64,000 nucleotides of DNA, taken from the NCBI GenBank assembly GCA_918807975.1, contig OU964932.1:17329501-17393500 (forward strand). The letters run 5' to 3'. The position numbers and the translations under genes are program-made. Origin of the DNA: Aplidium turbinatum (taxonomy: Eukaryota > Chordata > Ascidiacea > Aplousobranchia > Polyclinidae). Every line of letters starts with the position of its first letter. Positions within the stretch are counted from its first letter, which is position 1. The notes beneath the pieces were generated by a model, which worked only from the letters and a program-made list of their open reading frames with translations, was not told where the DNA came from and did not search any database. Of this stretch, positions 1 through 11,969 are shown piece by piece.

Positions 1-2065
1 GATAACAGCTGAGACTTTCTATTCCTGTGTTTTCCGAAGTTTGAAGTGTACAAGTACAAGCTTTAAAACCTTGTATAATTTATCAACCGTGAGGATTTTT
101 TTTTATGTTGGAACATTATATGAGTGTGAAGTTGCGTTTCTTTGAACTTTTTGCAGTAATTTCATTTATTTTCTTGTCTATGTGTTCACCATACTCGTAC
201 TACGATAAGAAGTGCAGTGAGTTGAAAGTTTTCCGTATATTTCTATTTCAATTTTATTTATTTTCTGTGAAAATGTTTAAAGAAAAAAAGTGAATGCTTG
301 GTGTTAAGTCGGCTTGGTGCCCTGTACTCATATGCCATGACGTTTCGTTGTTCTTCAGTGTATCTTCTGTTTCTTCGTTTGTTCATAGAAAACACCTGAA
401 TCTTCACAGCTTCTTCCAGCCAGATTTATCGCTTTATTCTTAAAAAGACAAATCTTGTTGACTTTTTTCCAAAAAGTTGTTCGCTAGGTTACTTTAATTA
501 AATATATTAACTGGTAAGTTTACAAGATTTATCTTGTTCATCATAAGAAATTTCACTTCAAGACAAGTAGCATTTTTATAGTAGAAATAGTAAACCCCTT
601 ATTTTTATACAGTTATTTTTCAAAACATTGTTATATGTGCATTAGAACGTTCTCGATTATATACTGTAGGTTTCAAAAGCTTTCTGTACCGCTCACACTC
701 GTAGTCTCCCGTCTTGTCAATCAAAGTAAGTGGAAATATATTACTAAAAAAATGATTGAGTTTTTTTTATATGAAACTTGTTGTTGCTTCATCATTGTAA
801 ATTGACTTCTCGTTCCGTAAGCGGTTTTGCTGCTATGCTGTAAAAAAATAGTTAAGCCGTATTGCAGGGAGATGCACGCAAAAAACGTCTCGAAAGGCTC
901 TTTTCAAATGAAAAACCTCACACAACGCAAACATATTGTCATTATTGCATGATTGTAATAATTAGAACAGGTGTAGTATTTAGTTGTCTTCCCAACCATA
1001 CAGCACGATGCACTATATGAATCAATAACAATTATTTTGTGTGAATGTGGCAACTACTGTAGCCAGCAATTGCATGCAGTATAACGTGATTACAAATGGA
1101 CTAAAGAATGGTAAAGCTGTGTAATGAGAATTAGGACCTTTACTCACAGTTGATAAGCCACAAGGCTCAAATGTAGAGACGTAAAGGTTTTTCGCACTTG
1201 TCAAACCTTTTCCTTATTTTAAATTTTCACAGACCTTTCATTATTTACAAGTAAGAATCTTGCAGTAAAGTTTTCTAGTGTGTTAAACATGAACGTTGAC
1301 TGCTGCTTTTCATGATTGTCTTTGTAGCTCTCTAACTAAGTCGGTTATTGCAGTCTAATAACAATAACACTGTTCTTGTTTAGCCTACGAGCCTACCTCG
1401 TACTGCTTGTAGTTTGGTGTGAGAAATATTGCATGACTTTTTCAAAGCTTTTCTTCAAAACATTTAAATCTCTATCGGCTGTACCAAAAGATTATTTTGG
1501 AATCATCTTTAATCATTAAAATTAATTTTTGCAATTTCAAACGGTAGACTATAGGGGAGAGTGACCAACAGTGCCCCGATTTTTGGAAAATTGAGGTTTA
1601 GACATCAAAAAAAAAATTTTTTTCAATTTTTTTTTTTCTATTATGAAAATTCATCCTTTTCTTTAGTATTTCCACATAAAAAAAAGTTTAAAAGTTTTAC
1701 ATAACTTTCATAATCAGGCGTTAAAAATCACCTGTCAAAGTGGAGCACTATACTTGTACTATACTATACTTGCCTTTGATTGAACATTAATGTAAATTTA
1801 CTTCGGTTTATTTGCATGCTTTTGTTCGTTTGCATGTTTGGTCTAGATTTCTTCGAATGTTGAGAGCTAAAGGTGTTGTAATAAAAGTTTGTTTCAAAAA
1901 GTGCTTGTGTTGATATCCCTGGCGTAGACAATACAGACTTGTTCTTCTGTGGGCAACAACATAATCAAGCCGATTTTTTTTATCACCCAAGCTTGTGCTT
2001 TCTTAACCTGAGAACGGTAACATTGAGAGCAAGACCCAGTTAAACTTTTATCTTGTAAATTTACA
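1..2065. other. Non-coding stretch, no gene recognised
   Basis: AT-rich DNA with only short open frames of about 60 codons that have no recognisable domain or codon pattern. I see no tRNA, no splice-consistent exon chain and no complete mobile element. It ends at the target duplication of the hAT MITE at 2074. Confidence 0.6.
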
Positions 2066-2073
2066 CATTAAAC

Positions 2074-2515
2074 CAGGGGTCACCAAACTACGGCCCGCGG
2101 GCCAGAACCGGCCCGCGAACTGATTTCATCCGGCCCGCCACGTGCTGCGGAAGTAACAGCTGCACTACAACTGTTCAGGAAAAAAGTTACCAACCATTTT
2201 GTAAAATAATGACGTTGCTGTTTATCATTAGGCCACCACAAATGGGGACAACCTAGGCTAAATTTAGAAAAATGTAACGTTTTTTCAAGAGCACGATGCC
2301 CTGTAGTGTATCACAGCAGGGGATAACTTTTCCAGCAACCTTTCGATTTTCATCACAACTTTGCTATTCCGCCGCTGACTTTGTTATTTATTGTGCTCAA
2401 TTCAAGTCAATGAAGATTCTAAATAGTTGTATACCGTTTCGCAATTTGTATCCGGCCCGCAGCTGTTAATCTCGCAGCAATCCGGCCCTCTGAGAAAAAA
2501 GTTTGGTGACCCCTG
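2074..2515. mobile_element. hAT-type non-autonomous element (442 bp)
   Basis: Termini CAGGGGTCACCAAACT and AGTTTGGTGACCCCTG are perfect inverted repeats. They are flanked by an 8-bp direct duplication, CATTAAAC, at 2066-2073 and 2516-2523, as expected for the hAT superfamily. The interior is rich in GGCCCGC words near both ends and has no coding capacity. The intact duplication suggests a fairly recent insertion. Confidence 0.92.
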
Positions 2516-2763
2516 CATTAAACCATAGCGACATGTAGGCTATAGGCTACACAGGCCTTGCTTACATGCAAACCTGTAATAATGACTGGAGGCTAATGCA
2601 ATTTTGATTTCGAACTCTAGACTGAATGTTTTTGATATCCCTTTGAAATGATAGTTATGCGAAATCTGCTGTATAAAATTGCCAAAGCAGCCTACCTACG
2701 ATCACAGAATCTCTGTGTCACTTTGACTGCCGAGTGCCAGTTGCTTTTCTAATTTTTAACAAA

Positions 2764-2841
2764 AGAGTTAATTTTAAAGCACAAGTACACTACATAATTT
2801 TGAATGGAAAGTTACTGCAATTTTTAGCCTCTAGTATGTAA
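2764..2841 (+). repeat. Dispersed repeat, copy 1 (pairs with 20911-20994)
   Basis: About 78 bp, from AGAGTTAATTTTAAAGCACA to GCCTCTAGTATGTAA, is repeated almost exactly at 20911-20994. The main difference is 6 extra bases (CCGGTA) in the second copy. Here the site is unfilled, with the plain TA at 2791-2792. Family unknown. Confidence 0.8.
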
Positions 2842-3969
2842 AGTGCCAAAATCGAGTTCAATTTTTGCATGAAAACAGTGGGACGAAAGTAGCCCAAACT
2901 TTCACATAAAATTTATAAGGACTGTATTGTTTAAATGTTAACATTCAAACGATCAACACATACAACAAGACATTTTAAAGTATTTCATTCTTTTTTCCGA
3001 TGGTTCATGGACTGTTGAAAAAAAACGATATATTGATACTGAATATTATTTTTATACCATGTCATATGCGTATGATTGAACTGCGTTGTAATTCATGCAA
3101 AAAAAATTATGTCGCATAAGTCACTTTAGCATAATACAAGTTTACTTGTTTGAAAATTCACCTTGCTGTTTGAGTATCAATTTGAGCTCACAAAAGAATG
3201 CAGTTCAACAACTCAATTTCATGGCCACTAAAGTTCATTCATGGCAATGTTGATGGGTATTGAATGAACTGTTTCCTTCACATATTAAACAGTCGCAAAA
3301 ATATTTTTGGTTTTATTACATAGAGCAGGGGTCACCAACCTTTTTTGCATACGGGCCACTTTGGCACTAAGGAGAGCTGTGGCGGGCCGCACTAATAAAA
3401 TGTTAGGTAGATTGACTCTCATGCTAGAAAAGAACGCATTTCGTACCCAGTATCCAGCGGTAGGCCTACATGTTGTTCATAATTATGTTAGAATACCGCA
3501 GCAACAAAATTAATCGAACAACGCTACTGCCAGGCCAAGCTCCTTTTACAACACTTTTGACTTTTTTAACAATGCCTAATAAACGAGGCCACTTGTTTTG
3601 CGCACTTATAGCGAGGCGAGCGGTTTCATCAGAATATTCATCGCCAAGCAAGAGTGGTATTGTCACTTCGCTTCACAAAAGATGTCTTGCAATTAACAAT
3701 TTCAGTAAACAAAGAAATGTTTGACACATCGCAATACAGGCAACAATAGTGACCTGCAAACATATCAGCGAAAAATAGGCTCCAATAACAGGGGAAAAGA
3801 AACCAGGCACCATAAAACAAACGCTTGTGAAAATCATCGAAAAATCGTGATTCTATCGTAGTTCATGAACAGTCTTCCCTCTAAAGAAGCAATGAGTTGG
3901 TTTTTCATCCTTCTTGTGAGAGTCCATAAAACCGTCTTTCTTTTATTATAGACAACTGTCACTTGTGGT

Positions 3970-4698
3970 CAGGCCCGTAGTTATACATTTTAGCTTGGGG
4001 GGGGGGGGGGCTCAAAAGCTGTTGCGAAGTAAAAGGCTATGCACCAGTGGCGGCTCGTGACTTTTGGCCATGGGGGTGCTGTAAATGGTGATGTTAAATA
4101 TGACGTCATAAAGTGACAAGAACGGACAAGCGCCGAAGGCGCAAGCCTCCTAGGGGGGTCTGGGGCCATGCCCCCCAGAAAATTTAGCACTTTTATATCC
4201 TCTAAAATGCCATTCCTGGTGTTTTCAGGACAAAAAATAAAAATTTTAAGCAATTGAACATGTGGGTTTTTAGAACTTTGAAACAAAGAGCACGAGAGAT
4301 CAGAGAGAGAAAGCGAAAAATTAACGAATGTCATCACGGAGGTTGAAGATACTTTATTTCAAGAGCTCTGTGCCCCTGAAAAGAGCGATGTTGGTGCAGT
4401 GGACCTCACTAAAAGATTTAGGCTATATATGTTAAACCATCACAGCACGCTTAGAATAGTGATACCTTTCAGAGTAAACGTTTTCAAGGCATGTTTTTGA
4501 AATACAACACACCAATACCATCCAGCGCGGCTGTGGAACGCATGTTTTCGCTTGGAAAGGACATTATGCGTCCCAAACGCAGCAGATTGTCAGACAAACG
4601 TTTTAAAATGCTTATGTTTCTACAAGGAAATAACTAAAAGCTTTGAGCTTGGGGGGGGGGCATTGCCCCCCCAAGCCCCCCCGGCAACTACGGGCCTG
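3970..4698 (+). mobile_element. hAT element with decayed transposase end (729 bp)
   Basis: Termini CAGGCCCGTAGTTA and CAACTACGGGCCTG are inverted, flanked by the 8-bp duplication CTTGTGGT (3962-3969 and 4699-4706). G-runs and C-runs lie just inside both ends. At 4043 a second hAT-like start, CAGTGGCGGCTCGTGA, is followed by a GCGCCGAAGGCGC block, so an older element may be nested inside. The C-terminal part of a transposase is readable at 4320-4637. Confidence 0.88.
4320..4637 (+). pseudogene. Relic hAT transposase, C-terminal dimerisation domain
   Basis: Conceptual translation of the last ~45 codons reads KYNTPIPSSAAVERMFSLGK and continues DIMRPKRSRLSDKRFKMLMF to LQGNN and a TAA at 4635-4637. 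The SSAAVERMFS-G-DI..P+R..LSD pattern is the hAT family C-terminal (hATC) dimerisation region, here of the ZBED/Charlie kind. The open frame starts late, with older degraded sequence upstream from about 4320, so only the tail of the protein survives. It lies in the same orientation as, and just inside the right end of, the element at 3970-4698. Confidence 0.8.
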
Positions 4699-4750
4699 CT
4701 TGTGGTGCTTATCAGCGTGGCAAGAATTTGTTGATTAACAACATTTTGCA

Positions 4751-4772
4751 GTACTTGCTTCGGCAGTGGCCT

Positions 4773-4812
<40 letters not shown>

Positions 4813-5757
4813 GGCCCCTAGAGATGCAGCGAACCCAAAATTTTTATCCGCACACCGCACCGCAACTGACTCATCTATCCGCGCACCGCACCGCACACCG
4901 CAATTTATCTGGAACTTTGACACTGCACCGCACCGCACACCGCAAATTACAAAATTAAAAAAAAATATTTTAACGAGTTATTGTTTAGAAAGTCAATTGT
5001 AGGAAAAAGCATCCATGGCATATAACTGGTAACCTAGTACCAATACAGTTGTGCACTAATTGGCCAGGCTAACCAGATCATATTCTCTTATCAGCAATGC
5101 ATCTAAGTTCTAAGACATAATACAAACTAAGACAAATAGAATGTTCCTGGATCCAGTATCAGGACTTTTGAACACTTTTTGTAAGCAATAATGCAATTAT
5201 AATGCCAGTGGCTATATGAACTACACACACAAGAGTAAAACTTATAGCCTGAACTCACTGGGCTAACTGATATAGTAAATAATGCGGTAGTTGCGCTAGG
5301 CCTATAGCCTGGTAACTGAGCTTATCAGCTAGGCTACTAACCAAAAACATTCGTACAGCTTCCCTGACAAGCAAGCCCTAAAACCCTGTCAACTGCAAGC
5401 CATTTGCAATTTGCATTTGCATAGCTTTCCATCTTAGGGTTTCCGAAGGGAAAAATAACTGATCCGTGTTTCCAATTTAAATTTGAAGTTTCATAGCTGA
5501 TTCTTGAAAAGTTGAAAGTTTACGTTTACGAAAGTTTAATTTCTTGAAAGTTTACGTTTACGAAAAATTAATTTCTTGAAAGTTTACGCGGCAAGCGGCG
5601 CGGCGCGGCTTTGTCATTTCAACCTTCCACGCGGCGCGGCGCGGCACGCGGCGAAAAAGTCAAAAGCGGCCGCGTACGCGGCGCGGCGCGGCGCGGCTTG
5701 CATCACTAATGGCCCCTGCGCAAGGATGACACGCAAAATCGTAAAGCGTTCCATATT
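4751..5757 (+). pseudogene. U6 snRNA retro-pseudogene, split by a hAT insertion
   Basis: U6 snRNA is the catalytic spliceosomal RNA. The 5' part (4751-4818) starts GTACTTGCTTCGGCAGT and runs through ACTAAAATTGGAACGATACA to ATGGCCCC. The 3' part (5709-5757) resumes at ATGGCCCC TGCGCAAGGATGACACGCA and ends GCGTTCCATATT. Two signs show it is dead. A 5-bp insertion (GGCCT) sits at 4767-4772, in the stretch that normally reads GCAGTACATATAC, and the RNA-like copy ends in a run of A rather than the poly-T terminator. The A-tail (5758-5769) suggests LINE-mediated retroposition. TTGCA occurs both before the 5' end and after the tail, a possible target duplication. Confidence 0.93.
4819..5708. mobile_element. 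hAT element inserted in the U6 pseudogene (890 bp)
   Basis: Termini TAGAGATGCA and TGCATCACTA form a TAGNGATGCA-type hAT inverted repeat. The 8-bp duplication ATGGCCCC (4811-4818, 5709-5716) comes from U6 itself, so the pre-insertion sequence is known. The left end carries GCACCGCACCGCACACCGC repeats and the right end GCGGCGCGGCGCGG repeats, which are roughly complementary and subterminal. There is no transposase; the GC-rich open frame at 5576-5797 runs through the repeats and is not a gene. Confidence 0.93.
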
Positions 5758-6491
5758 AAAAAAAAAAAATTGCAGTAGGTCTAGCCTACTAAGCTAAATA
5801 TTTTCATAATACAATCAGAAAAAGTCTTTAAATTTATATATAATATTTTGCCAATTTATTATAAATTGAATTGGCACACCAATCTATTTTGCCAACAAAA
5901 ACTTGCATAAAGAGAACACTGCTCGTGAAACACAATAACGGTGAAATGGGTGAAACGCACACTAGTGTTTAAATGACATTTGCAAAGTTAAAATAAGCAA
6001 CCCTTTGTTCACAGACAATTTAGAAATTCGAAAACAGACGTTTTAATCAACCACTGGGACAGTGTGGCTGGACATCGCATTGGAATAACTTTAAGCAACC
6101 CCCACCTAGAACTATAATCTGATTGGTCGATCAGTAGAATCTATTGTGGAATCGTATGCAAAGCGAAAATACGCTTCCCGGAAAGTATTTTTTGCCTTCG
6201 TGCTCTTTAACTCCTCAAGAAAAGTATTTTTGGTTATACTTGTATGCTGATGCCTTCCGCGGGCCGTAGTGATACAGCGTGGCGGGCGCATACGGCCCGC
6301 GGGCCGCCATTTGGTGACCCCTGAGCCCCGATATAGAGTATTGAGCCAATCACACCGAAAATATTTCTAGTCAGATTTACAGTTGGCATGACGTTTAAGT
6401 TCATTTGGATTATTGGTTGATTTGGCAACTCTGCATTGTGAAATTCAAAATCAATAAGAATAATTTAAGCAGCAGACTGAGCAGAGGGTGA

Positions 6492-6499
6492 TGAAACTG
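6492..6499. repeat. Target site duplication of the foldback element, left
   Basis: TGAAACTG lies directly before the left terminus and is repeated exactly at 20036-20043, directly after the right terminus. Confidence 0.9.
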
Positions 6500-6905
6500 G
6501 GTGCAAGTATAGAATCCGCCACCCTAGTCAACATGACGTCACAAAACGGACGCAACTACTACATAAGGGGTGAAAAAAAGGATGCTGAAAAGCGGCGGAA
6601 TGAAGGTGATAAAGCGGAATGGATATGGATTTTTTAACAATTTTATTGTGTTTTTACAATAAAAACATTAAACCAACGTCGAGTGTTGAATATAACTACC
6701 TAGAATGACATAAAATTTACCAAATTGCATCAATTCAGCTAAAAATTTACCCAATTAAACTTTAAAAATAAAAATATGAAACGTTTGCAACTAAATGTGT
6801 TGTAGCTATCTAAGTTCAGCTCGCATTTTAATTTTTACAATAAAAGTACCAATCTAACGCAACTGCAAAGAGTATGTCTTGCTTTATGCACCTGGAAAGT
6901 TTCAC
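6500..6905 (+). repeat. Left terminal inverted repeat, unique part
   Basis: The sequence matches the complement of 19640-20035 with only a few differences over about 400 bp (for example C/A at position 17). It contains a TGACGTCA palindrome at about 6534 and the terminal word GCCACCC. It passes into the first, divergent ~393-bp monomer (GTAGCCGCTGGGCGACAC in place of the internal TTAACCGCCCAGCGAAGC). Confidence 0.9.
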
Positions 6906-9900
6906 TATCTTATCTGCAAAACGGGCAATCGTCGTTCAAACGTAGCCGCTGGGCGACACTTTTTTCCAATGCATTGTAAAGGCGAATCGATCCTTATTCA
7001 GTATAAGCCACCCCCTGTTTGCTGTGATCGGTAAATAGTGCTTCCACTAAACTTGCTGTAGTTTTCTCGTTTCTGCTCGGATTTTGACAATTTTGCCATC
7101 GTTGGAAAGCACGATCATACATCTACCCGAATCAATTGGCTACAAATCCAAAACAAGTAGGCTACTATCTTTATCTTGTAATAACTTAAACTTCACCAAT
7201 TTGTACCGATTCTCAGCAATTTAATTTTTACAATAAAATTATTAATCTTTTACAAATTGAAAGAGTATGTCTTGCTTTATTTACCTAATAAGTTTCAGGT
7301 TCATATCTTATCTACCAAACGAGCAATCGTCGTTCAAACTTAACCGCCCAGCAAAGCTTTTTTTCAATGCATTGTAAAGGCGAATCGATCCTTATTCAGT
7401 ATACGCCACCCCCTGTTTGCAGTGATCGGTAAATAGTGCTTCAACTAAACTTGCTGTAGTTTTCTCGTTTCTGCTCGGATTTGAACAATTTTTCCATCGT
7501 TGGAAAGTACAATTATACTGTATATCTACCCGAATCAATTAAACACAAGCACAAAGTAAGTACTAACTTTATCTTGTGATAACTTAAACTTCACCAACTT
7601 GTACCAATTCTCAGCAATTTAATTTTTACAACAAAATCATCAATATTTTGGAAATGGAAAGAGTATGTCTTGCTTTATTCACCTGAAAAGTTTCAGGTTT
7701 ATATCTCATCTACCAAACGAGCAATCGTCGTTCAAACTTAACCGCCCAGCAAAGCTTTTTTTCAATGCATTGTAAAGGCGAATCGATCCTTATTCAGTAT
7801 ACGCCACCCCCTGTTTGCTGTGATCGGTAAATAGTGCTTCAACTAGACTTGCTGTAGTTTTCTCATTTCTGCTCGGATGTTAACAATTTTGCCATCGTTG
7901 GAAAGGAAGATCATACATCTAAACGAATCAATTGGCTACGAATCCAGAACAAGTACTAACTTTATCTTGTAATAACTTAAACTTCACCAATTTGTACCGA
8001 TTCTCAGCAATTTAATTTTTACAATAAAATCATTAATCTTTTGCAAATGGAAAGAGTATGTCTTGCTTTATTCACCTGAAAAGTTTCAGGTTTATATCTC
8101 ATCTACCAAACGAGCAATCGTCGTTCAAACTTAACCGCCCAGCGAAGCTTTTTTTCAATGCGTTGTAAAGGCGAATCGATCCTTATTCAATATACGCCAC
8201 CCCCTGTTTGCAGTGATCGGTAAATAGTGCTTCAACTAAACTTGCTGTAGTTTTCTCATTTCTGCTCAGATTTGAACAATTTTGCCTTCGTTGGAAAGTA
8301 AAATTATATATATACCCGAATCAATTAAATGCAAGCACAAATTAAGCACCAGATTTATCTTGTGATAACTTAAACTTCACCAACTTGTAACAATTCTCAG
8401 CAATTTAATTTACACAAGAAAATCATTAATCTTTTACAAATTGAAAGAGTATGTCTTGCTTTATTCACCAGAAAAGTTTCAGGTTTATACCTTATCTACC
8501 AAACGAGCAATCGTCGTTCAAACTTAACCGCCCAGCGAAGCTTTTTTTCAATGCATTGTAAAGGCGAATCGATTCTTATTCAGTATACGCCACCCCCTGT
8601 TTGCAGTGATCGGTAAATAGTGCTTCAACTTAACTTGCTGTAGTTTTCTCATTTCTGCTCGGATTTGAACAATTTTGCCATCGTTGGAAAGCACAATCAT
8701 ACATCTACCCGAATCATTTGGCTACAAATCCAAAACAAGTACTATCTTTATCTTGTAATAACTTAAACTTCACCAACTTGTACCAATTCTCAGCAATTTA
8801 ATTTTTACAATAAAATCATTAATCTTTTGCAACTGGAAAGAGTATGTCTTGCTTTATTCACCTGAAAAGTTTCAGGTTTATATCTCATCTACCAAACGAG
8901 CAATCGTCGTTCAAACTTAACCGCCCAGTGAAGCTTTTTTTCAATGCATTGTAAAGGCGAATCGATCCTTATTCATTATACGCCACCCCCTGTTTGCTGT
9001 GATCGGTAAATAGTGCTTCAACTAAACTTGCTGTAGTTTTCTCATTTCTGCTCGGATTTTAACAATTTTGCCTTCGTTGGAAAGTAAAATTATATATATA
9101 CCCGAATCAATTAAGCACAAGCACAAATTAAGCACCAGATTTATCTTGTAATAACTTAAACTTCACCAACTTGTAACAATTCTCAGCAATTTAATTTTTA
9201 CAACAAAATCATTAATCTTTTACAAATTGAAAGAGTATGTCTTGCTTTATGTACCAGAAAAGTTTCAGGTTTATACCTCATCTACCAAACGAGCAATCGT
9301 CGTTCAAACTTAACCGCCCAGCGAAGCTTTTTTTCAATGCATTGTAAAGGCGAATCGATTCTTATTCAGTATACGCCACCCCCTGTTTGCAGTGATCGGT
9401 AAATAGTGCTTCAACTTAACTTGCTGTAGTTTTCTCATTTCTGCTCGGATTTGAACAATTTTGCCATCGTTGGAAAGCACAATCATACATCTACCCGAAT
9501 CAATTGGCTACAAATCCAAAACAAGTAGGCTACTATCTTTATCTTGTAATAACTTAAACTTCACCAACTTGTACCGATTCTCAGCAATTTAATTTTTACA
9601 AGAAAATCATTAATCCTTTACAAATTCAAAGAGTATGTCTTACTTTATTCACCTGAAAAGTTTCAGGTTTATATCTCATCTACCAAACGAGCAATTGTCG
9701 TTCAAACTTAACCGCCCAGCAAAGCTTTTTTTCAATGCATTGTAAAGGCGAATCGATCCATATTCAGTATACGCCACTCCCTGTTTGCAGTGATCGGTAA
9801 ATAGTGCTTCGTTCAAACTTAACCGCCCAGCAAAGCTTTTTTTCAATGCATTGTAAAGGCGAATCGATCCTTATTCAGTATACGCCACTCCCTGTTTGCA

Positions 9901-10985
9901 GTGATCGGTAAATAGTGCTTCCACTAAACTTGCTGTAGTTTTCTCGTTTCTGCTCGGATTTTAACAATTTTGCCATCGTTGGAAAGTACAATTATATATC
10001 TACCCGAATCAATTAAACACAAGCACAAAGTAAGTACTAACTTTATCTTGTGATAACTTAAACTTCACCAACTTGTACCAATTCTCAGCAATTTAATTTT
10101 TACAACAAAATCATCAATATTTTGCAAATGGAAAGAGTATGTCTTGCTTTATTCACCTGAAAAGTTTCAGGTTTATATCTCATCTACCAAACGAGCAATT
10201 GTTGTTCAAACTTAACCGCCCAGCGAAGCTTTTTGTCAATGCATTGTAAAGGCGAATCGATCCTTATTCAGTATACGCCACCCCCTGTTTGCTGTGATCG
10301 GTAAATAGTGCTTCAACTAGACTTGCTGTAGTTTTCTCATTTCTGCTCGGATGTTAACAATTTTGCCATCGTTGGAAAGCACGATCATACATCTAAACGA
10401 ATCAATTGGCTACGAATCCAGAACAAGTACTAACTTTATCTTGTAATAACTTAAACTTCACCAATTTGTACCGATTCTCAGCAATTTAATTTTTACAATA
10501 AAATCATTAATCTTTTGCAAATGGAAAGAGTATGTCTTGCTTTGTGCACCTGAAAAGGTTCAGATTTATATCTCATCTACCAAACGAGCAATCGTCGTTC
10601 AAATTTAACCGCCCAGCGAAGCTTTTTTTCAATGCATTGTAAAGGCGAATCAATCCTTATTCAGTATACGCCACCCCTTGTTTGCTGTGATTGGTAGATA
10701 GTGCTTCCACTAAACTTGCGGTAGTTTTCTCGTTTCTGCTCGGATTTTAACAATTTTGCCATCGTTGGAAAGGAAGATCATACATCTAAACGAATCAATT
10801 GGCTACGAATCCAGAACAAGTACTAACTTTATCTTGTAATAACTTAAACTTCACCAATTTGTACCGATTCTCAGCAATTTAATTTTTACAATAAAATCAT
10901 TAAACCTTAGCAAATTGAAAGGGTATGTCTTGCTTCATGCAACTGAAAAGTTCAGGTTTATGTCTTATCTATAAAGCAAGCAATC
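6905..10985 (+). repeat. Left satellite array, ~393-bp monomer, about 10 copies
   Basis: The marker GAGCAATCGTCGTTCAAAC recurs at about 6927, 7321, 7719, 8112, 8515, 8898, 9291, 9689, 10193 and 10586, spaced 383-403 bp apart apart from one 504-bp gap. Two monomer kinds mostly alternate, one with GGCTACAAATCCAAAACAAG and one with AAACACAAGCACAAAGTAAG, giving a dimeric higher-order unit of about 790 bp. The last copy near 10978 is degraded. Confidence 0.95.
9700..9920 (+). repeat. 120-bp tandem duplication inside a monomer
   Basis: The block from GTTCAAACTTAACCGCCCAG to GGTAAATAGTGCTTC appears twice head to tail (about 9700-9810 and 9811-9920), with one base different. It explains the one oversized monomer in the left array. 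Confidence 0.9.
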
Positions 10986-11385
10986 GTCCTTCGTATTTGG
11001 ACAACACTGATACATCTCACATCTAGGAAAAGAGCAAGATGCTAGCCGTTTTTGTCATTCGTCCAGTTCAAAGAACACGCAACACAATTTAAACCCTTTG
11101 AATTGGGATTGTTTGGAGGGTAGCTCATAGCCTTCCTACCAGTTCTGTAGCCAAGGGGGGGGGGGGGGGTTGGGGGTTACAACCCCCCTTTAGCACGCGT
11201 GTGACGTCACGATATTGAAAATGATGCTTTCAGTCTTTACGTCTCTAAAACAAAGTTTGCCTAATTTTAAACGAAACTGCAATAAAAGAGCGAGTTTTGC
11301 CAATACCAAACATTCAAATATCTCAACCAGGAATACGCAACAAGAAAACATAGCGACTTACCTCTATTACCAAAAAATGTTACGT
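10985..11385. other. Core of the foldback element between the two arms
   Basis: About 400 bp of non-satellite DNA. It includes a hAT-like start CAGTTCTGTAGCCAAG followed by a long G-run and a TTGGGGGTTACAACCCCCC hairpin (about 11142-11190), then a TGACGTCA palindrome (about 11206). The only open frame (66 codons, 11215-11415) runs into the satellite and is not protein-like. Confidence 0.7.
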
Positions 11386-11969
11386 TTGAACGACGATTGT
11401 CAGTTTTGTAGATAAGATATAAACTTGAAACTTTTCATGTGAATAAAGTAAGACATAGGCTACTCTTTCAATTTGCAAAAGTTTAATAATTTTATTGTAT
11501 AAAGTAAATTGCTGAGAATCGGTACAAGTTGGTGAAGTTTAAGTTATCACAAGAAAAAGATGGTACTTGTTTTGGATTTGTAGCCAATTGATTCGTGTAG
11601 ATCAGGAGTGCACAACCTTTTTGCTATTGCCGGCGCATTCCGATTAATTCTATAAAGCACGGCCGCCAGTGAGTTTTAAATGATCTTTTTTTTCAATTTG
11701 CGTTATCTAAGAGAAGAATTTATTCGTTAATATTTACTAAACTTATCATACTTAGGCTATACCTAATAGTACCATGAAATATCAAACATTTTGAACTAAA
11801 TTTATTCAATAAAAGTCTGCGACATTGCAACTCCCTTGATTTTGCATACGAGCACCGGTTAAGACACCAGTCTCAGTTAGCCTGATTTGTTCGGTACTCG
11901 TTTTTGTAGGTACTTCATTCGTGAAAAGGCAGACTCACACTTTTCTTCAAATTTTCGACACAGATTTTC

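Larger units (their letters stand above)
3326..6323. mobile_element. Composite hAT-like region with hAT-type ends
   Basis: The left end CAGGGGTCACCAACC (3326) is followed by a GGGCCAC...GTGGCGGGCCGC subterminal block. The right end reads GGCCGCCATTTGGTGACCCCTG-like sequence closing at 6323. These resemble the two ends of one hAT family. The flanking 8-mers (3318-3325 and 6324-6331) do not match, so this may be two different insertions or one rearranged element. Between the ends lie a nested hAT (3970-4698), a split U6 pseudogene (4751-5757) and unassigned AT-rich DNA. Confidence 0.45.

Noticed and set aside
3990-4337. 115-codon - strand frame with poly-Pro end
   Set aside because: The proline run is the G-run of a hAT end, and the rest lies on the opposite strand to the recognisable transposase relic.
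5576-5797. Ala/Arg-rich 73-codon frame
   Set aside because: It is a translation of GCGGCGCGGCGCGG subterminal repeats of a hAT element and runs into the U6 pseudogene.
3326-6323. A single intact 3-kb hAT element
   Set aside because: The ends match in type, but the flanking 8-mers differ and no transposase of this family is found between them, so it is reported only as a composite region.
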